A DNA stretch of 64,000 nt from Curtobacterium sp. TC1 (GCF_019844075.1 NZ_CP081964.1:2852001-2916000), one strand, 5' to 3'; counted from the stretch's first letter, positions 7,805 through 16,597 are shown. A program made the numbers and translations. Notes: a model not told the origin generated them from the letters alone.

Positions 7805-8842
7805 TCACAGACCCGAGTAGCTGTGCAGGCCCTTGAAGAACACGTTCACGACCGAGAAGTTGAACATCACGGCGGCGAAGCCGATGAGCGCCAGCCAGGA
7901 CGACCGCGCACCACGCCAGCCGCGGGTCGCACGCGCGTGGATGTACCCGGCGTAGACGACCCAGATGATGAAGGTCCAGACCTCCTTGGTGTCCCAACCC
8001 CAGTACCGGCCCCAGGCGCGCTCCGCCCAGACCGCACCGGCGATCAGGGTGAAGGTCCAGAGGACGAAACCGACGAGCAGGACGCGGTAGGTGAGGACCT
8101 CGAGGCGGTCGGCGTCCGGCAGGGTCGCCATGAAGCGGAGCTTGCCCGACGCGGTGCGGCCCTGGCGGTACGTCTGCACGAGCTGCGCCACCGCGAGCCC
8201 CGCGCCGAGCGCGAAGAACCCGGTGCCGGCGATCGCCACGAAGACGTGGATGACCAGCCAGTAGGACTGCAGGGCGGGCTGCAGCGGGACGACGGGCACC
8301 CAGTAGTTCACCGTGGCGATGCCGAGCAGGATGATCGTCAGCCCGGTGATGAAGACACCGAGGAACTTCAGGTTCTGCCAGAACTGCACCAGCAGGAAGA
8401 TGAGCGTGATCAGCGCCGTGCCGGTGAGCGAGAACTCGAACATGTTGCCCCACGGCACACGGTCGGCCGCGATGCCGCGGAGGACCACCGATGCGACGTG
8501 CAGGACGAGCGCGAGGATCGTCATGGCCATGCCGACGCGTTCGAACTTCGTGCCGCGCCCGGTCGAGCCACCGGCGTTCGCCGGGGGTGCGGCGACCGGT
8601 TCGAGCACGACGGTGCCGCCCCGGACGGTGGCGACGGTCTTCACCGAGCGGGCCGCACCCACCGAGGCGGTCGCGGCTGCGTCGTCCGAGTCCGTGCCCG
8701 TGTTCTTCGCCGCTGCCGTCACCTCGCCGGAGCGTTTCGCCATGTCCAGCGCGAACGAGATGAACGCGATGACGTAGACCGCCATCGCGGAGTACGTCAG
8801 CACGACCGAGTAGGTCGCGAGGTTCGTGGTCATGTCGTTCAC
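7805..8842 (-). CDS. ccsB: cytochrome c biogenesis protein CcsB/ResC
   Basis: Integral membrane subunit of the system II haem exporter / cytochrome c synthase. The tryptophan-rich WWD signature (WGRYWGWDTKEVW) is in the C-terminal third, with about eight hydrophobic segments and conserved histidines. The polar linker at about residues 38-100 is a common actinobacterial insertion. The GTG at 8842 overlaps the resB stop in a GTGA junction, which suggests translational coupling; an ATG at 8833 is the alternative start. Last gene of the minus-strand cytochrome operon. Confidence 0.92.
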   Translation of the reverse strand: MNDMTTNLATYSVVLTYSAMAVYVIAFISFALDMAKRSGEVTAAAKNTGTDSDDAAATASVGAARSVKTVATVRGGTVVLEPVAAPPANAGGSTGRGTKFERVGMAMTILALVLHVASVVLRGIAADRVPWGNMFEFSLTGTALITLIFLLVQFWQNLKFLGVFITGLTIILLGIATVNYWVPVVPLQPALQSYWLVIHVFVAIAGTGFFALGAGLAVAQLVQTYRQGRTASGKLRFMATLPDADRLEVLTYRVLLVGFVLWTFTLIAGAVWAERAWGRYWGWDTKEVWTFIIWVVYAGYIHARATRGWRGARSSWLALIGFAAVMFNFSVVNVFFKGLHSYSGL

Positions 8843-10548
8843 TGGGGCATCCTAACTCCGAGGTCCGACGTGTGGCGGTGTGCGATGTCCCCGACGGCCC
8901 GTTCGAGGTTGGGGTCCTCGCCACGGGCGAGACCGGCGTACTCCAGGTCGTACTCGCCGCGCTCAGCGCCCTTGCGGGGGACGACCTTCACCCACACGCG
9001 TCGGCGCGGGACGAAGAGCGACGTCAGCAGCCCGAGCGTGGAGAGCAGCGCGAACCCGGCGACCCACGCCTGCGACGGGTCGTGGTGCACGTCGAGCGAC
9101 ACGTAGCGCTTGACGCCGTCGAAGGTGATCGACCCGGCGCCGTCCGGCAGCTGCTTGGTCTGACCCGGCTCGAGCGCGATGCTCGCCGTGTCGGACTGAC
9201 GGCCGGCTATCTGCTGCAGGCCCTTGGTGTCGAGCGTGTAGACGCTCTGCGGCACCCCGCTGTCGAGCCCGAGGTCGCCGGTGTAGACCTGCAGCGTCAG
9301 CAGCGGGTTCTGCGTGTCCGGGTAGGCGCTCGTGTACGCGCCGGAGGCGAGCTTCGACGCCGTCGGGTAGAAGAAACCGACCATGCCGAGCTGGTCCGGC
9401 AGCGCGTCCGGCACCTTGATGACGCCGGTGGACGTGTAGTTGGCGTCTTCGGGCAGGAACGGCACGACGTCCTGGAACGCGACGTTGCCCTCGCCGTCGC
9501 GCACCGTGACGTTCATCGCGTAGCCGTTGCCGAGCAGGTAGACGTTGGTCCCGCCGACGTGCAGCGGGTCGTTCACGCCGAGGCGGCTGGTCGTCGACTC
9601 GCCGCCCTTCTCCTTGCTCGTGACGGTCGCCGAGTAGTCGAGCGCCTGGCCGAGGGCGTCGAGGTTGCGCTCCTCGTACTTCGTGACGAACTTGTCGAGC
9701 GTCAGGTTGTAGCCCTTGAGGTCGGTCTGCTGGAACCAGCGACCGGGGTTGAACGAGTCGTAGGAGCCGAGGACGTTCGAGAACGTCTGCCCCTCGACCA
9801 GCAGCCGCTGCCCGGTGAACCCGAACCCGCCGCCGACGCCGACGGCCAGCAGGACGCCGACGAGCGCCGCGTGGAACACCAGGTTGCCGGTCTCGCGCAG
9901 GTAGCCGCGCTCCGCGCTCACCGAGTCGCCGAAGCGCTCGACGCGGTACCCGGAGCGCTTGAGGATCGCCATCGCACGCGTCACCGCGTGCTCGGTGGAC
10001 GGGAGGCCCGTGGTCGCGTCGATCCCGGTGGTGCCGTCGATCATCGCGTCGGGCTGCACCGCCACGGTGCGGAAGCCCGCCAGTCGCGTCAGGCGCGCGG
10101 GAGTCCGGGGCGGACGGGTCCGCAGCGCCTGCCAGTGGTGCTTCGTGCGCGGCACGATGCAGCCGATCAGCGAGACGAACAGCAGGAGGTAGATCGCCGA
10201 GAACCACACCGAGGTGTAGGTGTCGAAGACCTGCAGCTTGTCGAGGATCGGGTAGAGCGTCGCGTGGTCGGCCTTGTACTGGACGACGCCGTTCGGGTCG
10301 GCGGTGCGCTGCGGCACGAGCGAGCCCGGGATCGCCGCGAGGGCGAGCAGCATGAGCAGGAACAGCGCGGTGCGCATGCTCGTGAGCTGCCGCCAGAAGA
10401 ACCGGAGGGTGCCGATGAACCCGAGCTTCGGCTGGTTGATGCCGGGGTCGCCGGGGCCGGAGCCGTCGACGTGGTCGGACGGTCGCTGCGGGTCCGACGC
10501 GGTGTCGGCGCCCGTCGCTTCGGTTTCGGGGTCAGATCGCGGGGACAA
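8839..10548 (-). CDS. resB: cytochrome c biogenesis protein ResB
   Basis: System II partner of CcsB that holds apocytochrome and haem outside the membrane. The protein has about 40 polar residues, then paired hydrophobic segments (FFWRQLTSMRTALFLLMLL and a second shortly after), a third near residue 215, a large extracytoplasmic domain (about 240-490) and a last helix near 500, which is the ResB pattern. The start at 10548 is TTG and overlaps the ccdA end by 17 bases. That start is plausible by coupling but not certain. Confidence 0.9.
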   Translation of the reverse strand: MSPRSDPETEATGADTASDPQRPSDHVDGSGPGDPGINQPKLGFIGTLRFFWRQLTSMRTALFLLMLLALAAIPGSLVPQRTADPNGVVQYKADHATLYPILDKLQVFDTYTSVWFSAIYLLLFVSLIGCIVPRTKHHWQALRTRPPRTPARLTRLAGFRTVAVQPDAMIDGTTGIDATTGLPSTEHAVTRAMAILKRSGYRVERFGDSVSAERGYLRETGNLVFHAALVGVLLAVGVGGGFGFTGQRLLVEGQTFSNVLGSYDSFNPGRWFQQTDLKGYNLTLDKFVTKYEERNLDALGQALDYSATVTSKEKGGESTTSRLGVNDPLHVGGTNVYLLGNGYAMNVTVRDGEGNVAFQDVVPFLPEDANYTSTGVIKVPDALPDQLGMVGFFYPTASKLASGAYTSAYPDTQNPLLTLQVYTGDLGLDSGVPQSVYTLDTKGLQQIAGRQSDTASIALEPGQTKQLPDGAGSITFDGVKRYVSLDVHHDPSQAWVAGFALLSTLGLLTSLFVPRRRVWVKVVPRKGAERGEYDLEYAGLARGEDPNLERAVGDIAHRHTSDLGVRMPQ

Positions 10549-11272
10549 AGCTCTGGATCACCGCCCCGACGCTCGACATGACGGCCGACCAGATTCCGGT
10601 GACCATGAGCAGACCGATGACGATCAGGATCGCTCCTCCGATGATGTTGACGGTGCGCATGTGGCGCTTCACGGCGCGGATCGCACCGGTGGCCCAGCCG
10701 GCCCCGACGGCGACCAGGACGAACGGGACGCCCAGACCCAGGCAGTACGCGACGCCGAGCCACATGCCCTGCCAGGCACTCCCCGACTGCACGCTGAGCA
10801 GGTTGATGGCGGCGAGGGTCGGTCCGAGGCACGGGGTCCACCCGAGGCCGAACACGATGCCGAGCAGCGGGGCGCCGACGAGTCCGGTCGCGGGCGTCCA
10901 GCTCGGCTTGATGGTGCGCTGCATGAACGTGAACCGCCCGACGAAGACCAGGCCCATCGCGATGACGACGACGCCGAGGACCTGCGTGATGAGGTCCCGC
11001 CAGCGCACGAGCCAGAACCCGAGCGCCCCGAACACCGTCGTGTACGCGACGAAGACCGCGGTGAACCCCAGGATGAACAGGAGCACCCCGAGCACGACCC
11101 GACCCCGGCGTTGCCCGCCCTCGGCGATCCCGCCGACGTACCCGAGGTAGCCGGGCACGAGCGGGAGCACGCACGGCGACAGGAACGAGACGAGCCCCGC
11201 GAGCGCCGCCACGGGCAGCGCAACGGCCATCTGGCCGCTCAGGATCGCGTCGGCGAAGGGGTTGGAGGCCAC
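10532..11272 (-). CDS. ccdA: cytochrome c biogenesis protein CcdA
   Basis: Membrane thiol-disulfide transporter that passes electrons from cytoplasmic thioredoxin to the outside to keep apocytochrome cysteines reduced. Both redox cysteines are seen in family context: SFLSPCVLPLVPGYLGYVGG near residue 32 and LGWTPCLGPTL in the second half. There are six hydrophobic segments over 246 residues. It starts 4 bases after the upstream thioredoxin-like gene stops and overlaps resB, so all are one transcript. Confidence 0.92.
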   Translation of the reverse strand: MASNPFADAILSGQMAVALPVAALAGLVSFLSPCVLPLVPGYLGYVGGIAEGGQRRGRVVLGVLLFILGFTAVFVAYTTVFGALGFWLVRWRDLITQVLGVVVIAMGLVFVGRFTFMQRTIKPSWTPATGLVGAPLLGIVFGLGWTPCLGPTLAAINLLSVQSGSAWQGMWLGVAYCLGLGVPFVLVAVGAGWATGAIRAVKRHMRTVNIIGGAILIVIGLLMVTGIWSAVMSSVGAVIQSFVPAI

Positions 11273-11275
11273 GGG

Positions 11276-11896
11276 TCAGGAGGCCTTGCCGGCGTCGAGT
11301 TCGTCGCTGATCAGGGTCTTCAGGATGCTCGTGCCGTCGACGGCACCGAGCACCCGGGCAGCCACGCGGCCCTTGGTGTCGAGGACGATCGTCGCCGGCA
11401 CGGCGTTCGGAGCGATCTGACCGGACAGCGCGAGCTGCATCGTGCCGGTCTTCTGGTCGAGCACGGTCGGGTAGTCGACCCCGAAGGTGCGCTCGAAGGC
11501 AGCCGCGGTCGCTGCCTCGTCGCGGACGTTGACGCCGATGAACGCGACGTCGTCGGCACCGGCGTAGGACGCGTGCACCTTGTTGAGGTACTTCGCCTCG
11601 GCGCGGCACGGCGGGCAGCTCGCGTACCAGAAGTTCAGGACGACGACCTTGCCCTTGAGGTCCTTCGACGAGACGGTGTCACCGTCGGAGTCCTTCGCCT
11701 CGAAGTCGACCGCGTCGGACCGCTTGTCGGCGCTGACCTCGGTCACCGCGCCGTCGCCGGAGATGTAGTTCTGGGTGGTGCCGTTGCCGTACTGCTTCGC
11801 CAGGCCGCCGTTGTCCGACGAGCACCCCGACAGGACGAGCGCCGCGGCGACCGCCGTCGCTGCGAGGACCGCGAACCGCTTGCTGATGACGCTCAC
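11276..11896 (-). CDS. resA: thioredoxin-like lipoprotein ResA/TlpA
   Basis: 206-residue extracytoplasmic thioredoxin. The N-terminus is a lipoprotein signal (hydrophobic stretch ending LSGCSS, acylation cysteine about residue 24). The thioredoxin fold carries the active site NFWYASCPPCRAE and the cis-Pro segment AVPATIVLD. It should reduce apocytochrome c with electrons from CcdA. The GTG start at 11896 has an AAGGAG site 4 bases upstream and overlaps the stop of the preceding gene (GTGA). A longer frame upstream is antisense-type sequence and is not used. Confidence 0.92.
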   Translation of the reverse strand: MSVISKRFAVLAATAVAAALVLSGCSSDNGGLAKQYGNGTTQNYISGDGAVTEVSADKRSDAVDFEAKDSDGDTVSSKDLKGKVVVLNFWYASCPPCRAEAKYLNKVHASYAGADDVAFIGVNVRDEAATAAAFERTFGVDYPTVLDQKTGTMQLALSGQIAPNAVPATIVLDTKGRVAARVLGAVDGTSILKTLISDELDAGKAS

Positions 11897-12549
11897 ACTG
11901 CTCCTTCGTCGATGGCGGTCGCGCGCAGCTCCTGCGCGGGATCCGTGTACCCGACCTCGGTGAACCGACCGGTCGACGAGGCGGGCACCCGTTCGACGGT
12001 GGTGATGCTCGACAGGTCGCAACGGCGCTTGCGCGGGTCGTGCCAGAGCGACTCCCCCGCGAGCTTCCGGTGGACCATCCAGATCGGCAGCTGGTGGCTG
12101 ACGAGGACGACGTCGCCGCCGTCGCCGCTCTCCCATGCCGTGGTCATCGCCGCGAGCATGCGGTTGGCGATCGACTCGTACGCCTCGCCCCAGCTCGGTC
12201 GGAACGGGTTCGCGATCCAGGGCCACTCCGCCGGGCGGCCGAGCGAACGCTTCGTGAAGCCCGGGGGCTGCCCCTCGTACCGGTTCGTCGGCTCGATGAG
12301 CCGCTCGTCCAGCGTGACGTCGAGCCCGTACGCGGCCGTCCACGGCGCCGCGGACTCCTGCGTGCGCTGCAGCGGCGAGGCGACGATCCGGCGCACGTCG
12401 ACACCGGCGTCCTTCCACGCGGTCGCCGAGGCGAGGGCCATCTGCTTGCCGAGGTCGCTCAGTCCGAAGCCCGGGAGCCGGCCGTACAGGACGCGGTCGG
12501 GGTTGTGCACCTCACCGTGCCGGACGAGGTGGAGTCGGGTGGCGGGCAT
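11893..12549 (-). CDS. histidine phosphatase family protein (phosphoglycerate mutase-like)
   Basis: Starts RLHLVRHGEVHNP with the RHG phosphohistidine motif about residue 8-10. SPLQRTQESA follows with the second conserved arginine, and VLVSHQLPIW carries the C-terminal histidine. 218 residues fit a small broad-specificity phosphatase. The ATG at 12549 is chosen because a TACACT box (minus strand, 12557-12562) lies 7 bases upstream, so the transcript is probably leaderless; a longer start at 12591 is less likely. It opens the cytochrome c operon, overlapping resA by 4 bases. The same arrangement is common in actinobacteria. Confidence 0.85.
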   Translation of the reverse strand: MPATRLHLVRHGEVHNPDRVLYGRLPGFGLSDLGKQMALASATAWKDAGVDVRRIVASPLQRTQESAAPWTAAYGLDVTLDERLIEPTNRYEGQPPGFTKRSLGRPAEWPWIANPFRPSWGEAYESIANRMLAAMTTAWESGDGGDVVLVSHQLPIWMVHRKLAGESLWHDPRKRRCDLSSITTVERVPASSTGRFTEVGYTDPAQELRATAIDEGAV

Positions 12550-12556
12550 GGGTTCC

Positions 12557-12562
12557 AGTGTA
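12557..12562 (-). promoter_or_regulatory. -10 box of the cytochrome c maturation operon
   Basis: TACACT on the minus strand, 7 bases before the ATG at 12549. The mRNA would begin at or one base from the start codon. No convincing -35 hexamer was identified. Confidence 0.45.
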
Positions 12563-12617
12563 GGTCGCCCGTCGGTGCTCACCGGCCCCACAGCCGATTC
12601 ACCGGATGCGGAAGCGC

Positions 12618-14108
12618 TCAGCCGAGTTCGCCCGACAGCCGCCCGTGGATGGCCACCGAACCGGTGTTGAGGCCCACGACCTCGACCGTGGACCCGTGCT
12701 TGGCGAACCGTTGCTCGACGCCGTCCAGCGCCGCGACCGTCGAGGCGTCGAAGACGTGCGCGTCGGACATGTCGATGACCACGTGCTCCGGGTCCTCGGC
12801 GTAGGAGAACCGGGTGACGAGGTCGTTCGACGACGCGAAGAACAACGCTCCGCGGACCCGGTAGCGCACGGTGCGCTCGTCGACCGGCTCGCGCACGACC
12901 GTCACGACGTGGGCCGCCCGGCGCGCGAAGACGAGCGCCGCGACGACGACCCCGACGAGCACCCCGGTCGCGAGGTTCTCGGTCACGACGACCACCACGA
13001 CCGTGATCAGCATGACCGCGGTCTCACCGAACGGCATCCGTCGCAGGGTGCGCGGGCGGATGCTGTGCCAGTCGAAGGTCGCCACGCACACCATGAGCAT
13101 CACGGCGGTCAGCGCCGCCATCGGGATCTGCGCGACGAGGTCGTGCAGCACGATCGTCAGCACGAGCACGGACGCACCGGCGACGAAGGTCGAGATCCGG
13201 GTCCGCGCGCCCGCGGTCTTCACGTTGATGACCGTCTGGCCGATCATCGCGCAGCCACCCGTGCCACCGAAGAACGCCGATGCGATGTTCGCGACGCCCT
13301 GCCCCCAGGACTCCCGCCACTTGCTCGAGCCGGTCTCGGTGATCGAGTCGACGAGCTGCGCGGTCAGCAGGGTCTCGATGAGGCCGACGATCGCGACGCC
13401 GAACGCGTACGGCGCGACGATCTGCAGCGTCTCGAACGAGAACGGCGTCACGATGCCGTTGAACCCCGGCAGTGCGGTGGGCAGTTCGCCCTCGTCACCG
13501 ACCGTGGGGACGACGACGCTGAAGAGCATGGTGATGCCGGTGATCACGACGACCGCGACGAGCGGCGCCGGGACCGCCTTGGTCAGGAACGGGAAGCCGA
13601 CGATGATCGCGATGCCGAGGGCGGTCAGCGGCCAGACGACGAACGGGACGTCGTCGCCGAGCAGGTTGGGCAGCTGCGCGGTGAAGATGAGGATCGCCAG
13701 CGCGTTCACGAAGGCCACGTTGACACTGCGCGGGATGAAGCGCATCAGTCGCGCGACCCCGAGGAACCCGAGGACGAGCTGGAACACGCCGCCGAGCACG
13801 ATCGCGGGCACGAGGTACTCGATGCCGTGTTCGCGGACGAGCGGCGCGATGACCAGCGCCACCGACCCGGCTGCGGCGGACACCATCGCCGGGCGCCCGC
13901 CCACGATCGAGATCACGATCGCGATGATCACGCTCGAGAAGAGACCGACCGCCGGGTCGACACCGGCGACGACGGAGAACGAGATCGCCTCGGGGATGAG
14001 GGCGAGCGCGGTGACGATTCCGGCCAGGACCTCTCGGGTCAGCGTGCGGGGTGAGCGGAGGGCGGTGAGGACGCTCGGGGCAGCCGGCGCGTGTGTGATC
14101 ACGGACAT
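12618..14108 (-). CDS. SulP family anion transporter with STAS domain
   Basis: 496-residue transporter. The membrane domain starts after about 25 residues (LAGIVTALALIPEAISFSVVAGVDPAVGLFSS) and contains about a dozen helices. A C-terminal cytoplasmic STAS domain (about residues 400-490) includes HVVIDMSDAHVFDASTVAAL. SulP proteins carry sulfate, bicarbonate or other anions, often with sodium or protons; the substrate cannot be told here. The ATG at 14108 sits 8 bases from a TAGAGT box inside a 26-base palindrome shared with the divergent merR, so MerR probably controls it. Confidence 0.9.
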   Translation of the reverse strand: MSVITHAPAAPSVLTALRSPRTLTREVLAGIVTALALIPEAISFSVVAGVDPAVGLFSSVIIAIVISIVGGRPAMVSAAAGSVALVIAPLVREHGIEYLVPAIVLGGVFQLVLGFLGVARLMRFIPRSVNVAFVNALAILIFTAQLPNLLGDDVPFVVWPLTALGIAIIVGFPFLTKAVPAPLVAVVVITGITMLFSVVVPTVGDEGELPTALPGFNGIVTPFSFETLQIVAPYAFGVAIVGLIETLLTAQLVDSITETGSSKWRESWGQGVANIASAFFGGTGGCAMIGQTVINVKTAGARTRISTFVAGASVLVLTIVLHDLVAQIPMAALTAVMLMVCVATFDWHSIRPRTLRRMPFGETAVMLITVVVVVVTENLATGVLVGVVVAALVFARRAAHVVTVVREPVDERTVRYRVRGALFFASSNDLVTRFSYAEDPEHVVIDMSDAHVFDASTVAALDGVEQRFAKHGSTVEVVGLNTGSVAIHGRLSGELG

Positions 14109-14116
14109 CGACGGGA

Positions 14117-14142
14117 ACTCTACCCTCACGTGAGGGTAGAGT
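14117..14142. promoter_or_regulatory. symmetrical MerR operator with two divergent -10 boxes
   Basis: Perfect 26-base palindrome (arm ACTCTACCCTCAC). Its outer ends are the two -10 boxes, TAGAGT on the plus strand at 14137-14142 and TAGAGT on the minus strand at 14117-14122. Each lies 8 bases from its start codon. The core ACCCTCACGTGAGGGT would lie between -35 and -10 of both promoters, the usual place for a MerR dimer. Confidence 0.75.
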
Positions 14143-14150
14143 TGTGCACC

Positions 14151-14552
14151 GTGAGCACCACCGACGCCCCGGACACGATGCACATCGGCGAGCTGGCGGA
14201 CCGCGCCGGCATGTCCCTGCGGACGATCCGCCACTACGACGAGGTCGGTCTGCTCGTGCCGAGTGGCCGCACGACCGGCGGGTTCCGCGTCTACACCGCG
14301 CAGGACCTGGACCGGCTGCTCGTGATCCGCCGCATGAAGCCGCTCGGGTTCACGCTCGACGAGATGGCGGACCTGCTGCGGGTCGTCGACGCACTGGCGG
14401 CGAAGGACCCCGATGACGAGCCCGCGCTGGCTGCACGCCTCGACGAGTACCTCGACGACGCGCGGGCCCGGCACGCCAAGCTCGTCGAGCGCGCCGGCAT
14501 GGCCGAGGAGTTCATCGGGACCCTGGGGTCACTCCGCGCTTCGCTCCCCTGA
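14151..14552 (+). CDS. MerR family transcriptional regulator
   Basis: 133-residue regulator. The N-terminal MerR helix-turn-helix and wing (IGELADRAGMSLRTIRHYDEVGLL, then GGFRVYTAQDLDRLLVIRRMKPLGF) are followed by a long coiled dimer helix rich in Asp/Ala/Arg. No cysteine cluster is present, so metal or iron-sulfur sensing is not expected. The GTG at 14151 has no good ribosome site but lies 8 bases after TAGAGT (leaderless); ATG 14178 is an alternative. It overlaps the following minus-strand gene by 24 bases. The divergent SulP gene is the obvious target. Confidence 0.85.
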   Translation: MSTTDAPDTMHIGELADRAGMSLRTIRHYDEVGLLVPSGRTTGGFRVYTAQDLDRLLVIRRMKPLGFTLDEMADLLRVVDALAAKDPDDEPALAARLDEYLDDARARHAKLVERAGMAEEFIGTLGSLRASLP

Positions 14553-14753
14553 ACGCTCGTACCGCGCGAGCCATCGCCGTTCAGCCTCAGCAGCTTCTTC
14601 GGGGGTGTACTCCAGACGTGCTTCCACCCGCTCGAACATGGCGATCATCTTCCGCGCCTTCCGCTTCGGGTACGCGTCGAGGATGACCTGGTTGAGACGT
14701 ACCTGAGCACGTCGGCGTTCCTCACCGGTCATGTGCATGAACATCCGTTGCAT
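14529..14753 (-). CDS. small charged hypothetical protein
   Basis: 74-residue, highly charged, helical protein (MQRMFMHMTGEERRRAQV, then an Arg/Lys/Glu-rich body with YTPEEAAEAERRWLARYE). No membrane segment. The ATG at 14753 follows AGAGGA with 5 bases spacing. It overlaps the upstream hypothetical gene by 32 bases and the 3' end of merR on the other strand by 24. I do not recognise the family. The overlap pattern suggests a two-gene unit. Confidence 0.5.
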   Translation of the reverse strand: MQRMFMHMTGEERRRAQVRLNQVILDAYPKRKARKMIAMFERVEARLEYTPEEAAEAERRWLARYERSGERSAE

Positions 14754-15063
14754 CACGTTCCTCTTTCCCGAGTGTTCGTACCAGGACACTCACACCCGGA
14801 TCGTCGACCCGTCCATGAATCTGCATGTCGTACATCGCGCCGGCGACCAATCGTCCGATCTCGACCTTGCCGACGTCGTCGGACGACACCATCTCGGCTG
14901 CCCAGACGACCTGTTGCCACACGTACGCCCGTTCGATCGCCCGCTGCTCTCGCCGCCACCGCATGAACGACCAGACCGTCGCCGTCGTGGTGCCTCCGAG
15001 CGCGAGCAACGACGCGACGATCGTCGCGACCGCCGCAGGCGGCCAGGTCGCGAGCTCCCCCAT
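14722..15063 (-). CDS. membrane-anchored hypothetical protein
   Basis: 113-residue protein with one N-terminal transmembrane helix (about residues 8-30, AAVATIVASLLALGGTTTATVW). A basic stop-transfer patch (MRWRREQRAIER) and a soluble domain with an EIGRLVAGAMYDMQIHG stretch follow. Starts are ATG 15063 or GTG 15075; neither has a strong ribosome site. Its end overlaps the next small gene. Function unknown. Confidence 0.5.
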   Translation of the reverse strand: MGELATWPPAAVATIVASLLALGGTTTATVWSFMRWRREQRAIERAYVWQQVVWAAEMVSSDDVGKVEIGRLVAGAMYDMQIHGRVDDPGVSVLVRTLGKEERDATDVHAHDR

Positions 15064-15233
15064 CCCCGTCCCCACCCGGTCCCCTCTCGTCCCGCGACCC
15101 GGCCACGTCGAGAACGCTACGGACCCACTCGACGCACCACGGGCCTCCCGGTCAGACCTGTGGACGACGCCGGACGCAGGCCGCCCTGTGGAGGGGAGCA
15201 GCCTGCGGACCGACGCCGCCGGACGCAGACGGT

Positions 15234-15239
15234 TAGACT
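15234..15239 (+). promoter_or_regulatory. -10 box of aspS
   Basis: TAGACT 8 bases before the GTG start of aspS, implying a leaderless mRNA and fixing the start codon. Confidence 0.5.
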
Positions 15240-15247
15240 CGACCACC

Positions 15248-16588
15248 GTGATCGAACGCACCCGCATCGCCGACCTCGCTGCCCTCCCCGACGGCCCCGT
15301 CTCCGTGGCCGGATGGGTCGAGACCGTCCGAGACCAGAAGAAGGTGCAGTTCGTCGTCCTCCGCGACGAGTCCGGCGCCGTCCAGCTCGTGAACCCCGCC
15401 ACGCGCGAGGCCGAGGACGGTGACGACGCAGCCCAGGCCGCCCTCGCCACCACCAACGAGATCTCGGGCCTCGCCCACGGCACCTTCATCCACGCCACCG
15501 GCACCCTGAAGCACGACGAGCGCGTCAAGCTCGGCGGCCTCGAGGTCAAGGTCGGCGCGCTCGAGGTGGTGAGCGCCGCGATCCCGGAGACCCCGATCGC
15601 CGACGACTCGTCGCTCGACAAGCGGCTCGACTGGCGCTTCCTCGACCTGCGCAACCGCAAGCAGAACCTGATCTTCCGCATCCAGACGACGCTGGAGCAC
15701 GCGTTCCGCACCTACTGGGTGGACCGCGACTACATCGAGATCCACACCCCGAAGCTGATGGCGTCGGCGTCCGAGTCGCGCGCCGAGCTGTTCCAGCTCG
15801 AGTACTTCGAGACGACCGCCTACCTGGCGCAGTCGCCGCAGAACTTCAAGCAGATGGCACAGCCCGCCGGCTTCGGCGCCGTGTTCGAGATCGCCGACGC
15901 GTTCCGCGCCGACCCCTCGTTCACGAGCCGGCACGCGACGGAGTTCACGAGCGTCGACGCCGAGTTCTCGTGGATCGAGTCCCACGAGGACGTCATGGCG
16001 ATGCACGAAGAGGTCCTGGTCGCCGGCATCACCGCGGTCAAGGAGAAGTACGGCAAGGACATCGAGGAGGTCTTCGGCTTCGAGCTGCAGGTCCCCGCGA
16101 CGCCGTTCCCCCGTGTGACCCTGGCCGAGGCCCGGAAGATCGTCGCGGACAGCGGACACGACGTCGTCCGCGCCGACGGCGACCTGGACCCCGAGGGCGA
16201 GCGCCGCGTCGCCGCCTGGGCGAAGGAGCACCACGGGTCGGAGTTCGTCTTCGTCACCGAGTACGACGCCTCGATCCGGCCGTACTACCACATGCGGAAG
16301 CCGGGTGACCCGACGCTCACGAACAGCTACGACCTCATCTTCAACGGTGCGGAGATCTCCACGGGCGCGCAGCGCGAGCACCGCGTCGACGTGCTCGAGG
16401 CGCAGGCCGTCGAGAAGGGCCTCGACCCCGAGGAGCTCGGCTGGTACCTCGACTTCTTCCGCTACGGCGTGCCGCCGCACGGCGGGTTCGGCATGGGCCT
16501 CGCGCGCGTGCTCATGCTCATGCTGGGCGAGCCGTCCATCCGCGAGGTCACGTACCTCTTCCGTGGCCCGACGCGTCTGACCCCGTAG
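15248..16588 (+). CDS. aspS: archaeal-type aspartate-tRNA ligase (probably non-discriminating)
   Basis: Class II synthetase charging tRNA-Asp and possibly tRNA-Asn with aspartate. At 446 residues it lacks the GAD insertion of bacterial AspRS. It has an N-terminal OB-fold (VAGWVETVRDQKKVQFVVLRD), motif 2 around FRADPSFTSRHATEFTSVDAE and motif 3 GFGMGLARVLMLMLG. This is the archaeal/eukaryotic architecture, annotated as aspartate-tRNA(Asn) ligase in many actinobacteria, where amidation by GatCAB would follow. Whether a second, bacterial AspRS exists is outside the window. GTG 15248 is chosen from the TAGACT box and the start of homology. Confidence 0.9.
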   Translation: MIERTRIADLAALPDGPVSVAGWVETVRDQKKVQFVVLRDESGAVQLVNPATREAEDGDDAAQAALATTNEISGLAHGTFIHATGTLKHDERVKLGGLEVKVGALEVVSAAIPETPIADDSSLDKRLDWRFLDLRNRKQNLIFRIQTTLEHAFRTYWVDRDYIEIHTPKLMASASESRAELFQLEYFETTAYLAQSPQNFKQMAQPAGFGAVFEIADAFRADPSFTSRHATEFTSVDAEFSWIESHEDVMAMHEEVLVAGITAVKEKYGKDIEEVFGFELQVPATPFPRVTLAEARKIVADSGHDVVRADGDLDPEGERRVAAWAKEHHGSEFVFVTEYDASIRPYYHMRKPGDPTLTNSYDLIFNGAEISTGAQREHRVDVLEAQAVEKGLDPEELGWYLDFFRYGVPPHGGFGMGLARVLMLMLGEPSIREVTYLFRGPTRLTP

Positions 16589-16597
16589 TCACCGTCG

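Noticed and set aside
6059..9106. 1015-residue plus-strand frame across menB, menC and ccsB
   Set aside because: It crosses three established genes in other frames, with low-complexity Arg/Asp content and no domain.
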